Assembly (NCBI GenBank): GCA_001600695.1
Contig: BCKQ01000022.1
Location: forward strand, 129,286 to 165,175
Direction of reading: 5' to 3'
DNA from: Ascoidea asiatica
Taxonomy: Eukaryota; Ascomycota; Saccharomycetes; Ascoideales; Ascoideaceae
Length of the DNA: 35,890 nucleotides
Position 1 is the stretch's first letter; each line of letters starts with the position of its first letter. Below are positions 10,901 through 19,696 of the stretch, one piece after another. The position numbers and the translations under genes were made by a program. The notes beneath the pieces are model-generated. The model worked only from the letters and a program-made list of their open reading frames with translations, did no database searches and was not told where the DNA came from.

Positions 10901-12219
10901 GTAAATATAATTTAGAGGAGCAATTGAATTTTTTCGTTATAAGATTAGCTGGGAATATTCAAACGGATGATAATACAGCTGTTCGTGAGATAGCTAGACA
11001 ATTGGATCAAAATATTAACATGATAGAAAATCCAAATTCCTCAGATTTTCTTTCGTTTGAACAGAAATCTATTAGTAGTACATATTCTTCTATTCTAGGA
11101 ACATTGGCCCAAAATGTTGAATCTGAAAGTTCTACAAATAATCAAGAAGAAAATTTAGGAAGTAAAGTTCCATTGATTTTTATTCTTGAAGAGTTTGAAA
11201 AATTTGTTTTACATAGTAGGCAAACTTTATTATATAATTTATTTGATTTATCGGTAAATAATAGATCAGTGCCAATTTGTGTAATTGGAGTAACAACTAA
11301 AATCACTTGTATGGAAATGTTAGAAAAAAGAGTTAGATCAAGATTTTCACAACGAGAAATTAAGTTTTTTGGAAGATATAATAATGAAGAAGTGATAAAT
11401 TCATCAAATTCAATTGAAGTTGGTAGTGGATTAGAAAAATTTTGGAAAGATATTAGATTCAATTTATGTTTAACTAATAAAGATTTTGAAGATAAAAATT
11501 TGATAAATAAAAGATATGGATTATTATGGAATGATTATATTGATGAATTATTTTATAATAGGTTCAATCTTAATAGTATATTAAGTTTAAAGAAACAAGT
11601 TGTTTATAATTTTTTATCTAAGCAGAGTATAAAAGATATTAACAATACTTGTATATATGCTATTCAAAATATTTCAGAAAAAAATCCATTTCCAAATGAT
11701 GATGATTTCAATTTCTATTCAAAAAATAATAATTTTTTAGAATTTGATGGAAAACTATTAAATTCATTCATTAATAATGCATTGAGTGAAGTTGAATTAT
11801 TCTTACTTATTTCGGCTGCTAGAATATGTTTAAGAAATGAGATTTCTTTAGTTAATTTTGAACTGAGTTTTGCAGAATATGAAAGAATGGCAAATGCAAT
11901 AAAAGAAGAAAGAATGAAACAATTTCTTACAGCTTCTTTAAACTCTTCAAGTTTGACATTTGATGGAGCTAATAATAATCCTACACAATCAATAATTCAA
12001 TATCAAGTTTATTCTAAAGATTCTTGTAAAGTATGTTGGGAAAGTCTCATGACATTCAAATTACTATCAAAACCGGTTGGTAGTAGATCTAATGCTTTGA
12101 GAAATTCCAATATTGCAGAAAATATAAATACTCAAATGGTTCATACTGTATTAACTTTAGAAGAATTAAGAGAATTGATTGATGATACAAATATGCTCAG
12201 AAGATTAACTCAAATATAA
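7933..12219 (+). CDS. ORC4: Origin recognition complex subunit 4 with very long N-terminal extension
   Basis: Orc4 is an AAA+ subunit of the complex that marks replication origins and loads Cdc6/MCM. The AAA+ core occupies the C-terminal third. Walker A is GPSGSGKS at residues 971-978. The Walker B region is FILEEFEKF at about 1083-1091, followed by HSRQTLLYNLFD, a strong Orc4 signature, then a conserved CVIGVTTK/EKRVRSRFSQR block. The winged-helix end includes CKVCWESLMTFKLL. At 1428 residues it is far longer than S. cerevisiae Orc4 (529). The first ~900 residues are Ser/Asn/Lys-rich and predicted disordered, with basic clusters near residues 135-190 and acidic Ser-rich stretches. The extension has a duplicated KQ-x2-VFDR...LKNI motif and a tandem DTEAEDA. 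Start chosen as the first ATG; an internal start cannot be excluded. Confidence 0.9.
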   Translation: MTSVISSQGSVDLGAMSDWPSQVHQNFKEDFSPPRKAQKRVNISDIFSKDFESKESNDKTNSSIKNKKIEAKAEQIDEKKKCEHNLLILSNSLTKSINAXKEFDKSPDNRNIELKTTFGVDESLLHPIEKQTTPKTLYKKRKRKYLKKTSGKQDNAIDTQSETVYSIGKNKRKKKRLYKKIDQRKAENALNKEEFLLSTSESIKEFKXPEKVNVENKKXNMFHISSQESLTQSLQGKFGDQGTSRDKGRSADTLSKLKLFPEKANFLSDQDLNELSSESNNEKKRSSNDLLLVNSPGLDNFQNSSPKIQVINTQSSDEVKGSKENPYICSDGETAEYLSTNSTEFNLFREEHEVSTNSKKFPISIVXNKKNLMSDRVLKKAELSSPESLTSKSNPIDTFLIANDRSPNSESPIVMLDSKTEPKVSQELIKTSYKSHSQCFTISPEKHANFSDKNIPKTDRIDRNAPKQASVFDRKALLKNIAFDSDSSSVNDDSQKNKVKDSRSPTESHSITNVKINKQGPVFDRNFYLKNIFLYXDDGQETLXQELTKQKVAMISPNSPKLLLKCTNSQTGGRPYDVSADNIHKSQIDSEVLVANEXSGFKLNCDSTTNHVTKIQQKLKISRRAVNSYNILADTEAEDADTEAEDADIEDEGDSLDIFNLKSNSVALTMEKKNINTSCGVSNKSISNAIRSDKNLEDTLFIKEIADYSSXSSDVEFIGEDSDNDFEVVISEKNGNYQESTKKQKGSSSTQENQTTSGEGGSSKSENNKQESHDSELNLNEGSSINTRSNGTGMGSRKNDDEDDGEEKKRKLDNFDSVDESMGNDISEESSENEVSETKRRKSSNXINHTLKNNIKSNSRPKNVKQKTMNPIISQLTNSKNISHLNSADSISKLFKKKFSSPNSTEVNFIKEKIISKIVSKSFFSFDETIPLSFSSDQNEKNSLSANFDELYTTLEHTIRDGDSTSLLLDGPSGSGKSLVLEGALNKLRGKYNLEEQLNFFVIRLAGNIQTDDNTAVREIARQLDQNINMIENPNSSDFLSFEQKSISSTYSSILGTLAQNVESESSTNNQEENLGSKVPLIFILEEFEKFVLHSRQTLLYNLFDLSVNNRSVPICVIGVTTKITCMEMLEKRVRSRFSQREIKFFGRYNNEEVINSSNSIEVGSGLEKFWKDIRFNLCLTNKDFEDKNLINKRYGLLWNDYIDELFYNRFNLNSILSLKKQVVYNFLSKQSIKDINNTCIYAIQNISEKNPFPNDDDFNFYSKNNNFLEFDGKLLNSFINNALSEVELFLLISAARICLRNEISLVNFELSFAEYERMANAIKEERMKQFLTASLNSSSLTFDGANNNPTQSIIQYQVYSKDSCKVCWESLMTFKLLSKPVGSRSNALRNSNIAENINTQMVHTVLTLEELRELIDDTNMLRRLTQI
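9331..9546 (+). repeat. Degenerate duplicated motif in ORC4 extension
   Basis: Residues 467-486 (KQASVFDRKALLKNIAFDSD) and residues from 518 (KQGPVFDR, then FYLKNI, then an acidic pair) align over about 20 positions, spaced 51 residues apart. The DNA of the two is diverged, so selection on the peptide, rather than a recent duplication, may preserve it. The motif could be a short linear binding element. That is inference. Confidence 0.6.
9832..9873 (+). repeat. 21-bp tandem duplication encoding DTEAEDA twice
   Basis: Two adjacent identical 21-bp units within ORC4 encode DTEAEDA-DTEAEDA, followed by a related DIEDEG. It adds to the acidic charge of the N-terminal extension and probably arose by slippage. 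Confidence 0.85.
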
Positions 12220-12793
12220 TGATTCAAAGTCTTGTTTTCCAAATTTCATAGGTGGAATTGAGGGTTGTTGTAAAATCTGCTATTTTATTGTAATGTTTAA
12301 ATTTTTATTANTTTTTTTTATTTTTTTTTATTATTGTTGATTATTGTTTTCTATTTTGACATTCTCCTGTATTTTTTTTTCAAATTTTATGAATTTTCAT
12401 TGTTGTTTCTATAAACTCTTCTCTTCATTTTATGTTTCATTGATTCTCTTGATAATTTACTAAAGTTTCAATCTGTGTCAAAGCAGTATAAAATGGTAAT
12501 TAATTGATAAATACACTAATATAATAATTTCATATTACTTATAAATTACGGTACATCCAACATTCCGCGTTCTGCATTCGCGCTGTGCTTCGAGCTTGAG
12601 CTTGAGCTTGAACTGNAACTGGAACAGAGGCAGACTGGGATCTTAAGCGCTGAAACCAGGAAAAAGAAGGTTTATTTTATTCTCAGAGGAAGAGAAGAAG
12701 CAGAATTGATGATGAAGATCCATTCCATTAATAAAATACATTTGCAAACAACCAACTCAATTGAGATAGATTAAGATATAATCAATATTCACA
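12220..12793 (+). promoter_or_regulatory. ORC4-CSN2 intergenic region
   Basis: No gene is seen. The first half is T-rich and probably carries the ORC4 3' end. A GC-richer block at about 12550-12660 contains CGCGTTCTGCATTCGCGC and a 6-bp direct repeat, (GAGCTT)n, at about 12592-12612. It is the likely CSN2 promoter. Confidence 0.4.
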
Positions 12794-14950
12794 ATGTCTG
12801 ACGGTGACAGTGATGATTTTATGATGTCTGGAGATGATGACCAGGAGTTTGAATATGATGAGACTGATGTTAGTAATGATGAAGAAATGGATGAAGATGA
12901 TTCTCTTCTAAGTCTTGAGAATAAATATTATTCTGCTAAAGCATTGAAAGAAGATAATATTCAAGGTGCTTTAGATCAGTTCAAACAGATCATTAGTATC
13001 AAATTTGATAATAATGGAAAAAATCCAAATGAAAATCCAGAAGAAAATGAAGAAGAAAATGAAGAAGATAATGTATGGGTTTTTAAATCAATTAAACAGG
13101 TAATGAAATTACTTTTTTTAACATCTCAAATTAATGAATTTATGAAACATTATTCATATCTATTTCAATTTTCATCAAAAGTTCAATCTGATTATTTTAA
13201 TGATTCAATGATAAAAATTATTGATAGATTTAGTAAAAGTAATGATTCAAATTTTTTAAATAAATTCTATGAATTACCATTAGAGAAATTTTCAGATAAA
13301 TTAACAAATGGAAAACTATTTTTAAATTTAAATATTAAAAGATTACAATTTTTTTTATCAATGAATGATATAAAAAATAGTGAAAAATGTCAAGAATTAA
13401 TTAATGATTTAATAAAAATGTGTTTAAATTCTTCAAATTCTTTACAAATAAAATTTGGTTCATTATTAGAAGTTTATTCAATACAATTAAAAATGTACCT
13501 TAATAATTCTAATAAATCTTTTATAAAAAATATAAAAAATGCAAAAAAAATTTATCAAAATTGTTTAAAAATTGATTCAATTATACCACATCCTAGGATT
13601 TTAGGAATTATTGAAGAAACAGGTGGTAGAATTAAATTATATGAAGAAAATTATGAAGAAGCAAGAAAATTATTATCCGATAGTTTTAAAGATTATGATG
13701 AAGCAGGTTTCACAAATGAAAAAATAATAATTTTAAAATTATTATTATTATTAAAATTTTTAACAAAATCTGAAATTGATAATTTTGAAAGTCAAGAATT
13801 GAAATCATTTATTAAAGAATCAAAAGATTTAGAAATTCAATCATTATTAAATGCAAATAAATATTTTGAAAATAATGATATTAAAAATTTTAAATTTGAA
13901 ATTAATAATAATTTGATTTTCAAAAATGATTATTATTTATATGAATTTAAAGAAAAATTAATTAATTCAATAAATATTAAAGTTTTAAAAGATTTTTTTA
14001 AAAGTTTTAAAATAATAAAAATTGATTATTTAATTGAATTATTTGAATTAAAAGATAAATGGGAATTACAAAATTTAGTTTTTGAAATAATTAATAGAGA
14101 TGAATTAAATTATAATATCAAATTCGATTTTATTGAAAATATTATTGAAATTGATAATGATACTAAAGATGGAAAATTAGGTAAATTTGCACCAATAATT
14201 AGTGATATTGATGATGATAAAATAAGTTATTTAGATATTATTATTGATAAATTTGAAAATATTAACAGAATTAATCCAACTATTGAAAGAAATTTAATTA
14301 AAACATTAAATGAGTTTGATAATGATATTGATAATGATGATGATTATGATGATGATGATGATAATAATAATAATGATTTTAAAATTTTTAGAAATAAATC
14401 ATTAAAAAGTGAAAATGTTCATAATTTTGAAGATATTGAAGGAGATTCATTATTAGATTATAAATCAGATTTATTTAAAAAATTAATTGGTGATTTTTTT
14501 GAATTAAAAAGTAAAACGGATTTAAAAAAAGTTATAAATCAATGGTTAAATGAAATTCAAATTGGATTACCAATAATAGTTAAGGAAAGTTTATCACAAA
14601 AAGAATTTGTTGAATTAGAAACAATTACAACACTTTTACAAGAAGAAAATGGATCTAATAAAAATAAAAGTAATAATAAAAGTAATAATAAAGGGAAAGA
14701 GAAGGATAAAGAGAGTGGGAAAGATGATGATTGTGAAGATAAATATGATAATAATGATATAACGAAAGATAAATTAAGTTTATTATTAATAAATAATAGT
14801 AAGGCAGTTAAACATCTTGAAAATAAGGAAAATATGAATGATTTGTTTAATACAAGAATAAAGAAATATGATAAATGGGTTAATGAACTTAATTGTTTTC
14901 AAACATTTGTTTTTAATGATTATGAAAGTAGAGAAACAAATAGAAAATAG
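12794..14950 (+). CDS. CSN2: COP9 signalosome subunit 2
   Basis: CSN2 is a scaffold subunit of the COP9 signalosome, which removes NEDD8 from cullin-RING ligases. The N-terminus is an acidic MSDGDSDDFM segment followed by LENKYYSAKALKEDN, closely like human CSN2 (LENQYYNSKALKEDD). The helical-repeat section contains IDSIIPHPRILGIIEETGGRIKLYEENYEEA, again matching the family ([29 protein letters not shown]). It ends with KKYDKWVNELN, equivalent to the human ALDKWTNQLN helix. At 718 residues it is longer than the usual ~440-490. The excess is mainly Asp/Asn and Lys/Asn/Ser low-complexity inserts in the PCI/winged-helix region (about residues 505-540 and 615-665). Tail-to-tail with the dioxygenase gene at 75 bp. 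Confidence 0.93.
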   Translation: MSDGDSDDFMMSGDDDQEFEYDETDVSNDEEMDEDDSLLSLENKYYSAKALKEDNIQGALDQFKQIISIKFDNNGKNPNENPEENEEENEEDNVWVFKSIKQVMKLLFLTSQINEFMKHYSYLFQFSSKVQSDYFNDSMIKIIDRFSKSNDSNFLNKFYELPLEKFSDKLTNGKLFLNLNIKRLQFFLSMNDIKNSEKCQELINDLIKMCLNSSNSLQIKFGSLLEVYSIQLKMYLNNSNKSFIKNIKNAKKIYQNCLKIDSIIPHPRILGIIEETGGRIKLYEENYEEARKLLSDSFKDYDEAGFTNEKIIILKLLLLLKFLTKSEIDNFESQELKSFIKESKDLEIQSLLNANKYFENNDIKNFKFEINNNLIFKNDYYLYEFKEKLINSINIKVLKDFFKSFKIIKIDYLIELFELKDKWELQNLVFEIINRDELNYNIKFDFIENIIEIDNDTKDGKLGKFAPIISDIDDDKISYLDIIIDKFENINRINPTIERNLIKTLNEFDNDIDNDDDYDDDDDNNNNDFKIFRNKSLKSENVHNFEDIEGDSLLDYKSDLFKKLIGDFFELKSKTDLKKVINQWLNEIQIGLPIIVKESLSQKEFVELETITTLLQEENGSNKNKSNNKSNNKGKEKDKESGKDDDCEDKYDNNDITKDKLSLLLINNSKAVKHLENKENMNDLFNTRIKKYDKWVNELNCFQTFVFNDYESRETNRK

Positions 14951-15024
14951 GGAATAATATATGAATGATATGTGTATTAAGTTATTTGAAAAAAAATATT
15001 TGTTTTAAGAAACTTTATAGAAAT

Positions 15025-15924
15025 TTATGGAACTTTTGTAAAATTAGTTCCACCTTCGGGACCAGGGGGTACTTGTAACCAATTTAATTTATCATATTCA
15101 CAAATTCCATCAATGACATGAAAAGTATATGCGAATCTTGATTTATTCGATTTATTTTCTTCGCTTCTATGAAGTACAGAATTATGAATTAAGACTAAAG
15201 AGCCAGCATCACATTCAACAAGTTTTTCATTTTCGTAATCAATAATATCATCATCATCATCATCATCATCATTATCATTATTATTATTATTATCATTATC
15301 AATTGAAATAAAATCACAACCATTTTCACCATTATTAATTTTAACAAATCTTTTTTTTATTGGATTTTTTTTATGAGAACCAGGTATATAACTTAAACAA
15401 CCATTATTTTTTGTACAATTTTCTAAAGCAAACCAAAAACCAATTGCACTTAATGGATTTGTATAAAGAAAAGTAGCATCTTGATGTAAAGGTACTTCAC
15501 CACCAATTTTTGAATTTTTTAAAATTAACATACTTTGTAAAATTCTNGGATCTTTAAAATTTAACTGATTAATAATTTTATTAATTTTAAAATTCAATTT
15601 TTTAAAAATTTCATTTTTTGAATGTAATGAATGACCAATTTTATTAATTGAATCTTTTTTTGAATAAATTAAATTATTATCTTTAAAAGCATTTGGTTCA
15701 AAGAAATAAGAAATTTTATTTGAAGAATCTAAGAAATATTGATTACCTATATGATTATCAGTTGTGAATTTATTTAATGGATGATTATCAATATTTAAAT
15801 CATTTAATAAATTATTTGATTCATTCATTAAAGAATCAACTTCAAATTTTGATAAGAAATTTGGAATTGATAAACAACCATCTTTATCAAAAAGATCTAA
15901 TTGATCTTGGGTTAATGAATACAT
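15025..15924 (-). CDS. PhyH-family Fe(II)/2-oxoglutarate dioxygenase (PHYHD1-like)
   Basis: The family hydroxylates small or lipid-like substrates using Fe(II) and 2-oxoglutarate; the substrate here is unknown. The metal triad is visible: H147-x-D149 in VPLHQDATFLY and H251 in SVLHRSEENKS. R262 in SRFAYTFHV is the likely 2-oxoglutarate ligand. The N-terminal LTQDQLDLFDKDGCLSIPNFL and C-terminal WLQVPPGPEGG are typical of PHYHD1-like proteins. Length (299) is normal apart from an Asn/Asp run at about residues 209-226. No peroxisomal PTS1 is seen, since the protein ends TKVP. The start is the first ATG and fits the family N-terminus. Confidence 0.88.
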   Translation of the reverse strand: MYSLTQDQLDLFDKDGCLSIPNFLSKFEVDSLMNESNNLLNDLNIDNHPLNKFTTDNHIGNQYFLDSSNKISYFFEPNAFKDNNLIYSKKDSINKIGHSLHSKNEIFKKLNFKINKIINQLNFKDXRILQSMLILKNSKIGGEVPLHQDATFLYTNPLSAIGFWFALENCTKNNGCLSYIPGSHKKNPIKKRFVKINNGENGCDFISIDNDNNNNNDNDDDDDDDDIIDYENEKLVECDAGSLVLIHNSVLHRSEENKSNKSRFAYTFHVIDGICEYDKLNWLQVPPGPEGGTNFTKVP

Positions 15925-16269
15925 TTAGAAAAGTGTTTATTATGATTATATTCTTTAAGGAAATGGATTGAGAAAATAATAATGCTTTATTTTTTATCAT
16001 TTATTTATCTATTATTATATTGCTTATTGTTTGATATTTTACGATAATCGAATGCTTATCAAATTAAACGAAAGAGAATCGGAGGAGATCCATNCAAATG
16101 GATTCATTTAGAAAAAAAAATATTTTTATTAAAGGTAAAATATATTATAAATAAAAAAAGAATTTACTTTCTCAGATAAGATAAGATAAGATAAGATAAG
16201 ATAAGATAATATAAGAATAAAGTTATAAGAATGAATATATTCAATCACCAATATCATTTTTAATTTGAT
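15925..16269. other. Intergenic region between dioxygenase and zinc-finger copy 2
   Basis: No gene is visible. The interval presumably contains the dioxygenase promoter (minus strand), including a slightly GC-richer block near 16070-16100. A GATAAG array is annotated separately. Confidence 0.4.
16174..16210. repeat. (GATAA)n array
   Basis: About seven consecutive 5-bp units give overlapping GATAAG words. It lies about 60 bp beyond the 3' end of zinc-finger copy 2. GATAAG is the GATA-factor core, but tandem microsatellite origin is enough to explain it. Confidence 0.85.
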
Positions 16270-16419
16270 TTATTCTTTCTGTAATCCTTTTCTTTTGAAA
16301 AGTAAATGATCACACATTTTACATTCAATTGAACCATCTATATTTTGATAATTACAATTACTACAAACCCAATTTTTAAATGGAAGTAAATGTTTTTTTT
16401 TAATAATTAAAGCAGCCAT
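16270..16419 (-). CDS. Single-domain RanBP2-type zinc-finger microprotein (copy 2)
   Basis: A complete 49-codon ORF runs on the minus strand, from the ATG at 16417-16419 to a TAA at 16270-16272. After a basic, hydrophobic leader (MAALIIKKKHLLPFK) comes NWVCSNCNYQNIDGSIECKMC, then a Lys-rich tail. This is exactly the canonical RanBP2 finger spacing W-x-C-x2-C-x3-N-x6-C-x2-C. It resembles copy 3 in the leader (II-KKK) and in the finger, and copy 1 in the finger. No other domain is present. The function is unknown; RNA or protein binding is possible from the family. It lies on the same strand as both neighbours, well separated from them. Confidence 0.75.
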   Translation of the reverse strand: MAALIIKKKHLLPFKNWVCSNCNYQNIDGSIECKMCDHLLFKRKGLQKE

Positions 16420-17346
16420 AGGTATTTAATGAATTATATTTAAATATAATGTATTATATAAAAGAATTAATGATAAATTTTATATCTTTGATTTTTGAAA
16501 TAAATTGAAAAGTAAATAACTAAAATTGATGTATTTCCTTTAATATATATAAATTTAATCTTTCAATCCCCCATATAATTGTAGAAAAATAATTTAAAAT
16601 ATTCTTTTTTTTGTCATTGACAAATAATGTTTTTTTTTTCACTTTAATTTCAATGAATTGCTTTTTGAAGTAAGATAATTGAGGAAATTGATTTGAAATC
16701 GAAAGATAAATTATATAAACAGTGATTGACTTTTACTTTTTTTCCTTTTTCCTGTCTTAAGTTGAGTTTGATTCAGCTGACCAAAGTGCTGAATCAATTT
16801 TTTGAATAATGATCATAAANAAAAAATCTTCATTTTGATTTAAATTATCAGATATTTATCATATTAATTTATAAATCAGTTTTGTTAGGTAGTAACTAGG
16901 GGTTTATTTAAACAAAGGTCGAAAAGAATTGAAATTATTTATTACTTTATTGATTTATTGATTTGTTGATTTATTAGTTTATTTCTGAGGCTGAGAAGAT
17001 TATAATTGTATTTGATTGATTGNTTGTTTGTTTGTTTGTTTGTTTAATTCATGATCATTGTTCATTGAGAGTTTTTTGAATTCAATTGAAACTCAAAAAT
17101 TCAGGCGATTGTTTTTGAGAAGAACCGAGGCTGATTGATCAGCGTTTACATAAGCGATGAGTAATTAATTAAACAATAATTAAATAGTAAGAAAATATTT
17201 TATATTAAACCCCAAATAGAAAAAGAATAAAGAATTGAATAAATAAAAAGTGTAGAAAACATTGAAGATAAGAGAAAAATAAATAAAAAGANAGAGATGA
17301 ATGAATTAGTGAATTACTAAATTAATGAGATTATAAAATATATTGA
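16420..17346. other. Long AT-rich intergenic region
   Basis: About 0.9 kb without a recognisable gene on either strand. It should include the zinc-finger copy 2 promoter and the 3' flank of the wall-protein gene. A (TTTG)n run lies at about 17023-17046. The block at about 16760-16800 (AGCTGACCAAAGTGCTGAATC) and the segment near 17100-17160 are less AT-rich but show no ORF or RNA fold I can support. Confidence 0.4.
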
Positions 17347-18276
17347 TTATAATAAATTTAAAGCAACAAGACCAATGATTGCAGCAGCACTTAAACCTTT
17401 AAGATTATTAGCAGAATTTGCTTCAGTTATAATTGAAGCAGAAGTTGAAGTAGATGANGAATTTTTAGATTCAGTTGAAGTTGATTGAGATGAAAGTGTA
17501 ATTAAAGTAGTTTCTGGTTTTGAAGTTGTAGATAAAGTTGATGTTGAATTAACAGGAACTAAAGTTGAAGTAATTAAAGATGATGAAGTTACTAAAGATG
17601 GAGTTTCAACAGCTGATGATGATGATGATGATGATGATGAATAAGTGATTAAAGTTGTTGATGGAATGACTGATGATGAACTTTCAATAGTTGGAACAGC
17701 AGAAGATGAAGTAGCGGATGTTGATGAAGAGACTGAAGAAGTGGATGAAGAAGATTCAGTAGTTGAAGATGAAGATGAAGATTTAGCAGATGAAGAGGAA
17801 GATGATGAAGATGATGATGAGGAAGAAGAGGAAGATGAAGAAGAACCTGAAGAGTTTACAGCGAATTTAATACTAACTGAAGAAGAAGCACCAGAAACTG
17901 TTGAACAATCATAATTATAAATTTTTTGTAAACCATTAACTTTACAAGTATAAAAAGTATTAATACCTTGAGTTGCGAAACGTAAATAACCATCAGTTAT
18001 ACCAAAATCTTTTGATCTATTATCTACATCAACTTCAGATAAACCATCAGTATTAAAACCTAGATATAANTTATCTGAAGTTTTTACATAACCTGAAGGT
18101 TCTTCAAGTGTAAAAGTTAATGGATCACTTGAACCAATAATTATATAATTATTTGAACCTGCAGAAATTTGAGAATTATCATAACCTGTACCTTGAACAG
18201 TTAATGTCATTGATTGATCTGCTAAGATTTTTGTGATTAAAGTAGCTAATAAAGTTGTAGTGATTCTGAATTGCAT
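17347..18276 (-). CDS. Ser-rich GPI-anchored cell-wall protein
   Basis: The predicted product is a secreted wall or plasma-membrane mannoprotein of 309 residues. Residues 1-19 (MQFRITTTLLATLITKILA) form a signal peptide. Residues 20-145 form a compact domain with two Cys (FYTCKVNG and NYDCSTVSG). Residues 150-285 are a Ser/Thr-rich, probably heavily O-mannosylated stalk with long Ser runs. The C-terminus (SANNLKGLSAAAIIGLVALNLL) is a GPI-attachment signal with a small-residue omega site and hydrophobic tail. I do not recognise the N-terminal domain as a named family. The Ser codons on this strand create a spurious acidic frame on the other (17645-17914). Ns at 17458 and 18070. Confidence 0.8.
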   Translation of the reverse strand: MQFRITTTLLATLITKILADQSMTLTVQGTGYDNSQISAGSNNYIIIGSSDPLTFTLEEPSGYVKTSDXLYLGFNTDGLSEVDVDNRSKDFGITDGYLRFATQGINTFYTCKVNGLQKIYNYDCSTVSGASSSVSIKFAVNSSGSSSSSSSSSSSSSSSSSSSAKSSSSSSTTESSSSTSSVSSSTSATSSSAVPTIESSSSVIPSTTLITYSSSSSSSSSAVETPSLVTSSSLITSTLVPVNSTSTLSTTSKPETTLITLSSQSTSTESKNXSSTSTSASIITEANSANNLKGLSAAAIIGLVALNLL

Positions 18277-18533
18277 TTTGATTATTGTATTATATTATAA
18301 TGTATTATATGAAATATGTTATATGTAACAAGCGATTGATTGATTGATTAATAAGTAATTAATTTATTATAAGAAATTATTGTGATAGAATTGAATAGAA
18401 TTGAATAGCTTTGAAATAAAATAGGAATTATTCAATCTTTATATATTATTTGATTTTTCAAAATATTTAATATAAAACATCTTCATATGTTATTTTTCTT
18501 ACTCGACTAACTTCAATTACATCAATAATAATA

Positions 18534-18571
<38 letters not shown>

Positions 18572-19696
18572 TGTCCAAAGAAGTGAGAAGAATGCCAAAG
18601 AATTGTGAAGAAGTGAGTTTAATCTGAAATATTTTTCATTTTAGTTAATAATAAGCTAGTAATTATCTTAAAAGGGGATATAAATTAGTTCTCAATTGGA
18701 ATAAAATGAGCTTGTTAAAGCTTAAACAGTGAAAATAAATGTACTTAAATGAATTGAAGTGATGGAAATGATGGAAATGATGGAAAGTGGTGCTGGTAAC
18801 CGTTTAAACTGCACGCTCTGCACCTGAGCATTGTCATAGCCCTGATGTCCATGGATGTTTGCAAGATATTTTTAACGTTTCTCAAGCAGTTCTCAAATTA
18901 AAGCTGGAAAAAATAGATTTACTGGCTATCCGGCGCCGGGCCGACTCCTCTGCAAGGGCTATTTTTAGCACAGGAATAATACGTCATTGGCCCGGATTTG
19001 ACCTCGCCGCAGCCAGAGTTTTTCCGAAAGAGGCCTCCACGTGCAGCCAAGTGCGACTACCAGTAAAGTGGGTCGGCTCTGTATAATTATGCACAACTGC
19101 GTCACTTCAGCCATATTATCCACGTGATACNTTCACTAGCCATTTATTTTACCACTTGTGGCTAATACACNCAATCACACTGTTACCCTGCTGCTGCCCT
19201 GCCAAAATTCGTTAAAAAAAGACAACAAAAATTCAAATTCAAAGAACGTTACGAAATTATCTGCAAAAGCAATAAATCTCTATTATTATCTCTATCACTA
19301 TCACTATCATTATCATTATCATCAATCTTATTGTTATTACTATCATCAATAAAAAATTTATCGATTTCAAAATATATATTAAATATATTCAAATATTATT
19401 TAAATAATTTATTTTTGAAGTTATCTAATTAGGAATTTTTATTTCATTTCATTTCGTATTATAATATACTTACTTTTTTTTTTTTTTTTTAGATTTCATA
19501 TAACTTTCGTTTAATCTTCATTCAACTTTCGTTTAAAAATAATTCAAACAGTAGTTCATCATTCAAATTTCATAATTCTAATCTAATTTATTTTATATTC
19601 TCAAAATATATGTATTCATATGAATATATATAATAAATAAATAAATAAATAAATAAATAAATTGATAAATTGATAAATAGATAATTAATAATTAAA
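18277..19696 (+). promoter_or_regulatory. Upstream region of OCH1 with GC-rich island
   Basis: This 1.4-kb divergent intergenic region lies between the wall-protein gene (-) and OCH1 (+). It contains an AAT microsatellite (18517-18570), then an island (about 18790-19135) strikingly GC-richer than the rest of the window. The island carries GGCGCCGGGCC, CACGTG at 19038-19043 and CACGTGAT at 19121-19128. CACGTGCAGC recurs at 22171-22180, and CACGTGATAC is the reverse complement of GTATCACGTG at 22167-22176. Open frames inside (18859-19086, 19158-19352) lack family resemblance and are rejected as genes. Further on lie poly-T (19470-19490) and (AAAT)n near 19632-19662. Confidence 0.5.
18517..18570. 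repeat. (AAT)n microsatellite
   Basis: An almost uninterrupted run of ATA/AAT triplets in a non-coding location, the same unit that makes poly-Asn tracts inside many genes of this window. Confidence 0.9.

Noticed and set aside
17645-17914. Plus-strand acidic ORF (Glu/Asp-rich, 89 codons)
   Set aside because: It is the antisense of the Ser-rich stalk of the GPI protein; Ser codons read backwards give Asp/Glu. The signal peptide and GPI signal prove the minus strand is real.
18859-19086. 75-codon frame in the OCH1 upstream GC island
   Set aside because: Composition follows the GC-rich island; no domain or family pattern, and it lies where the promoter is expected.
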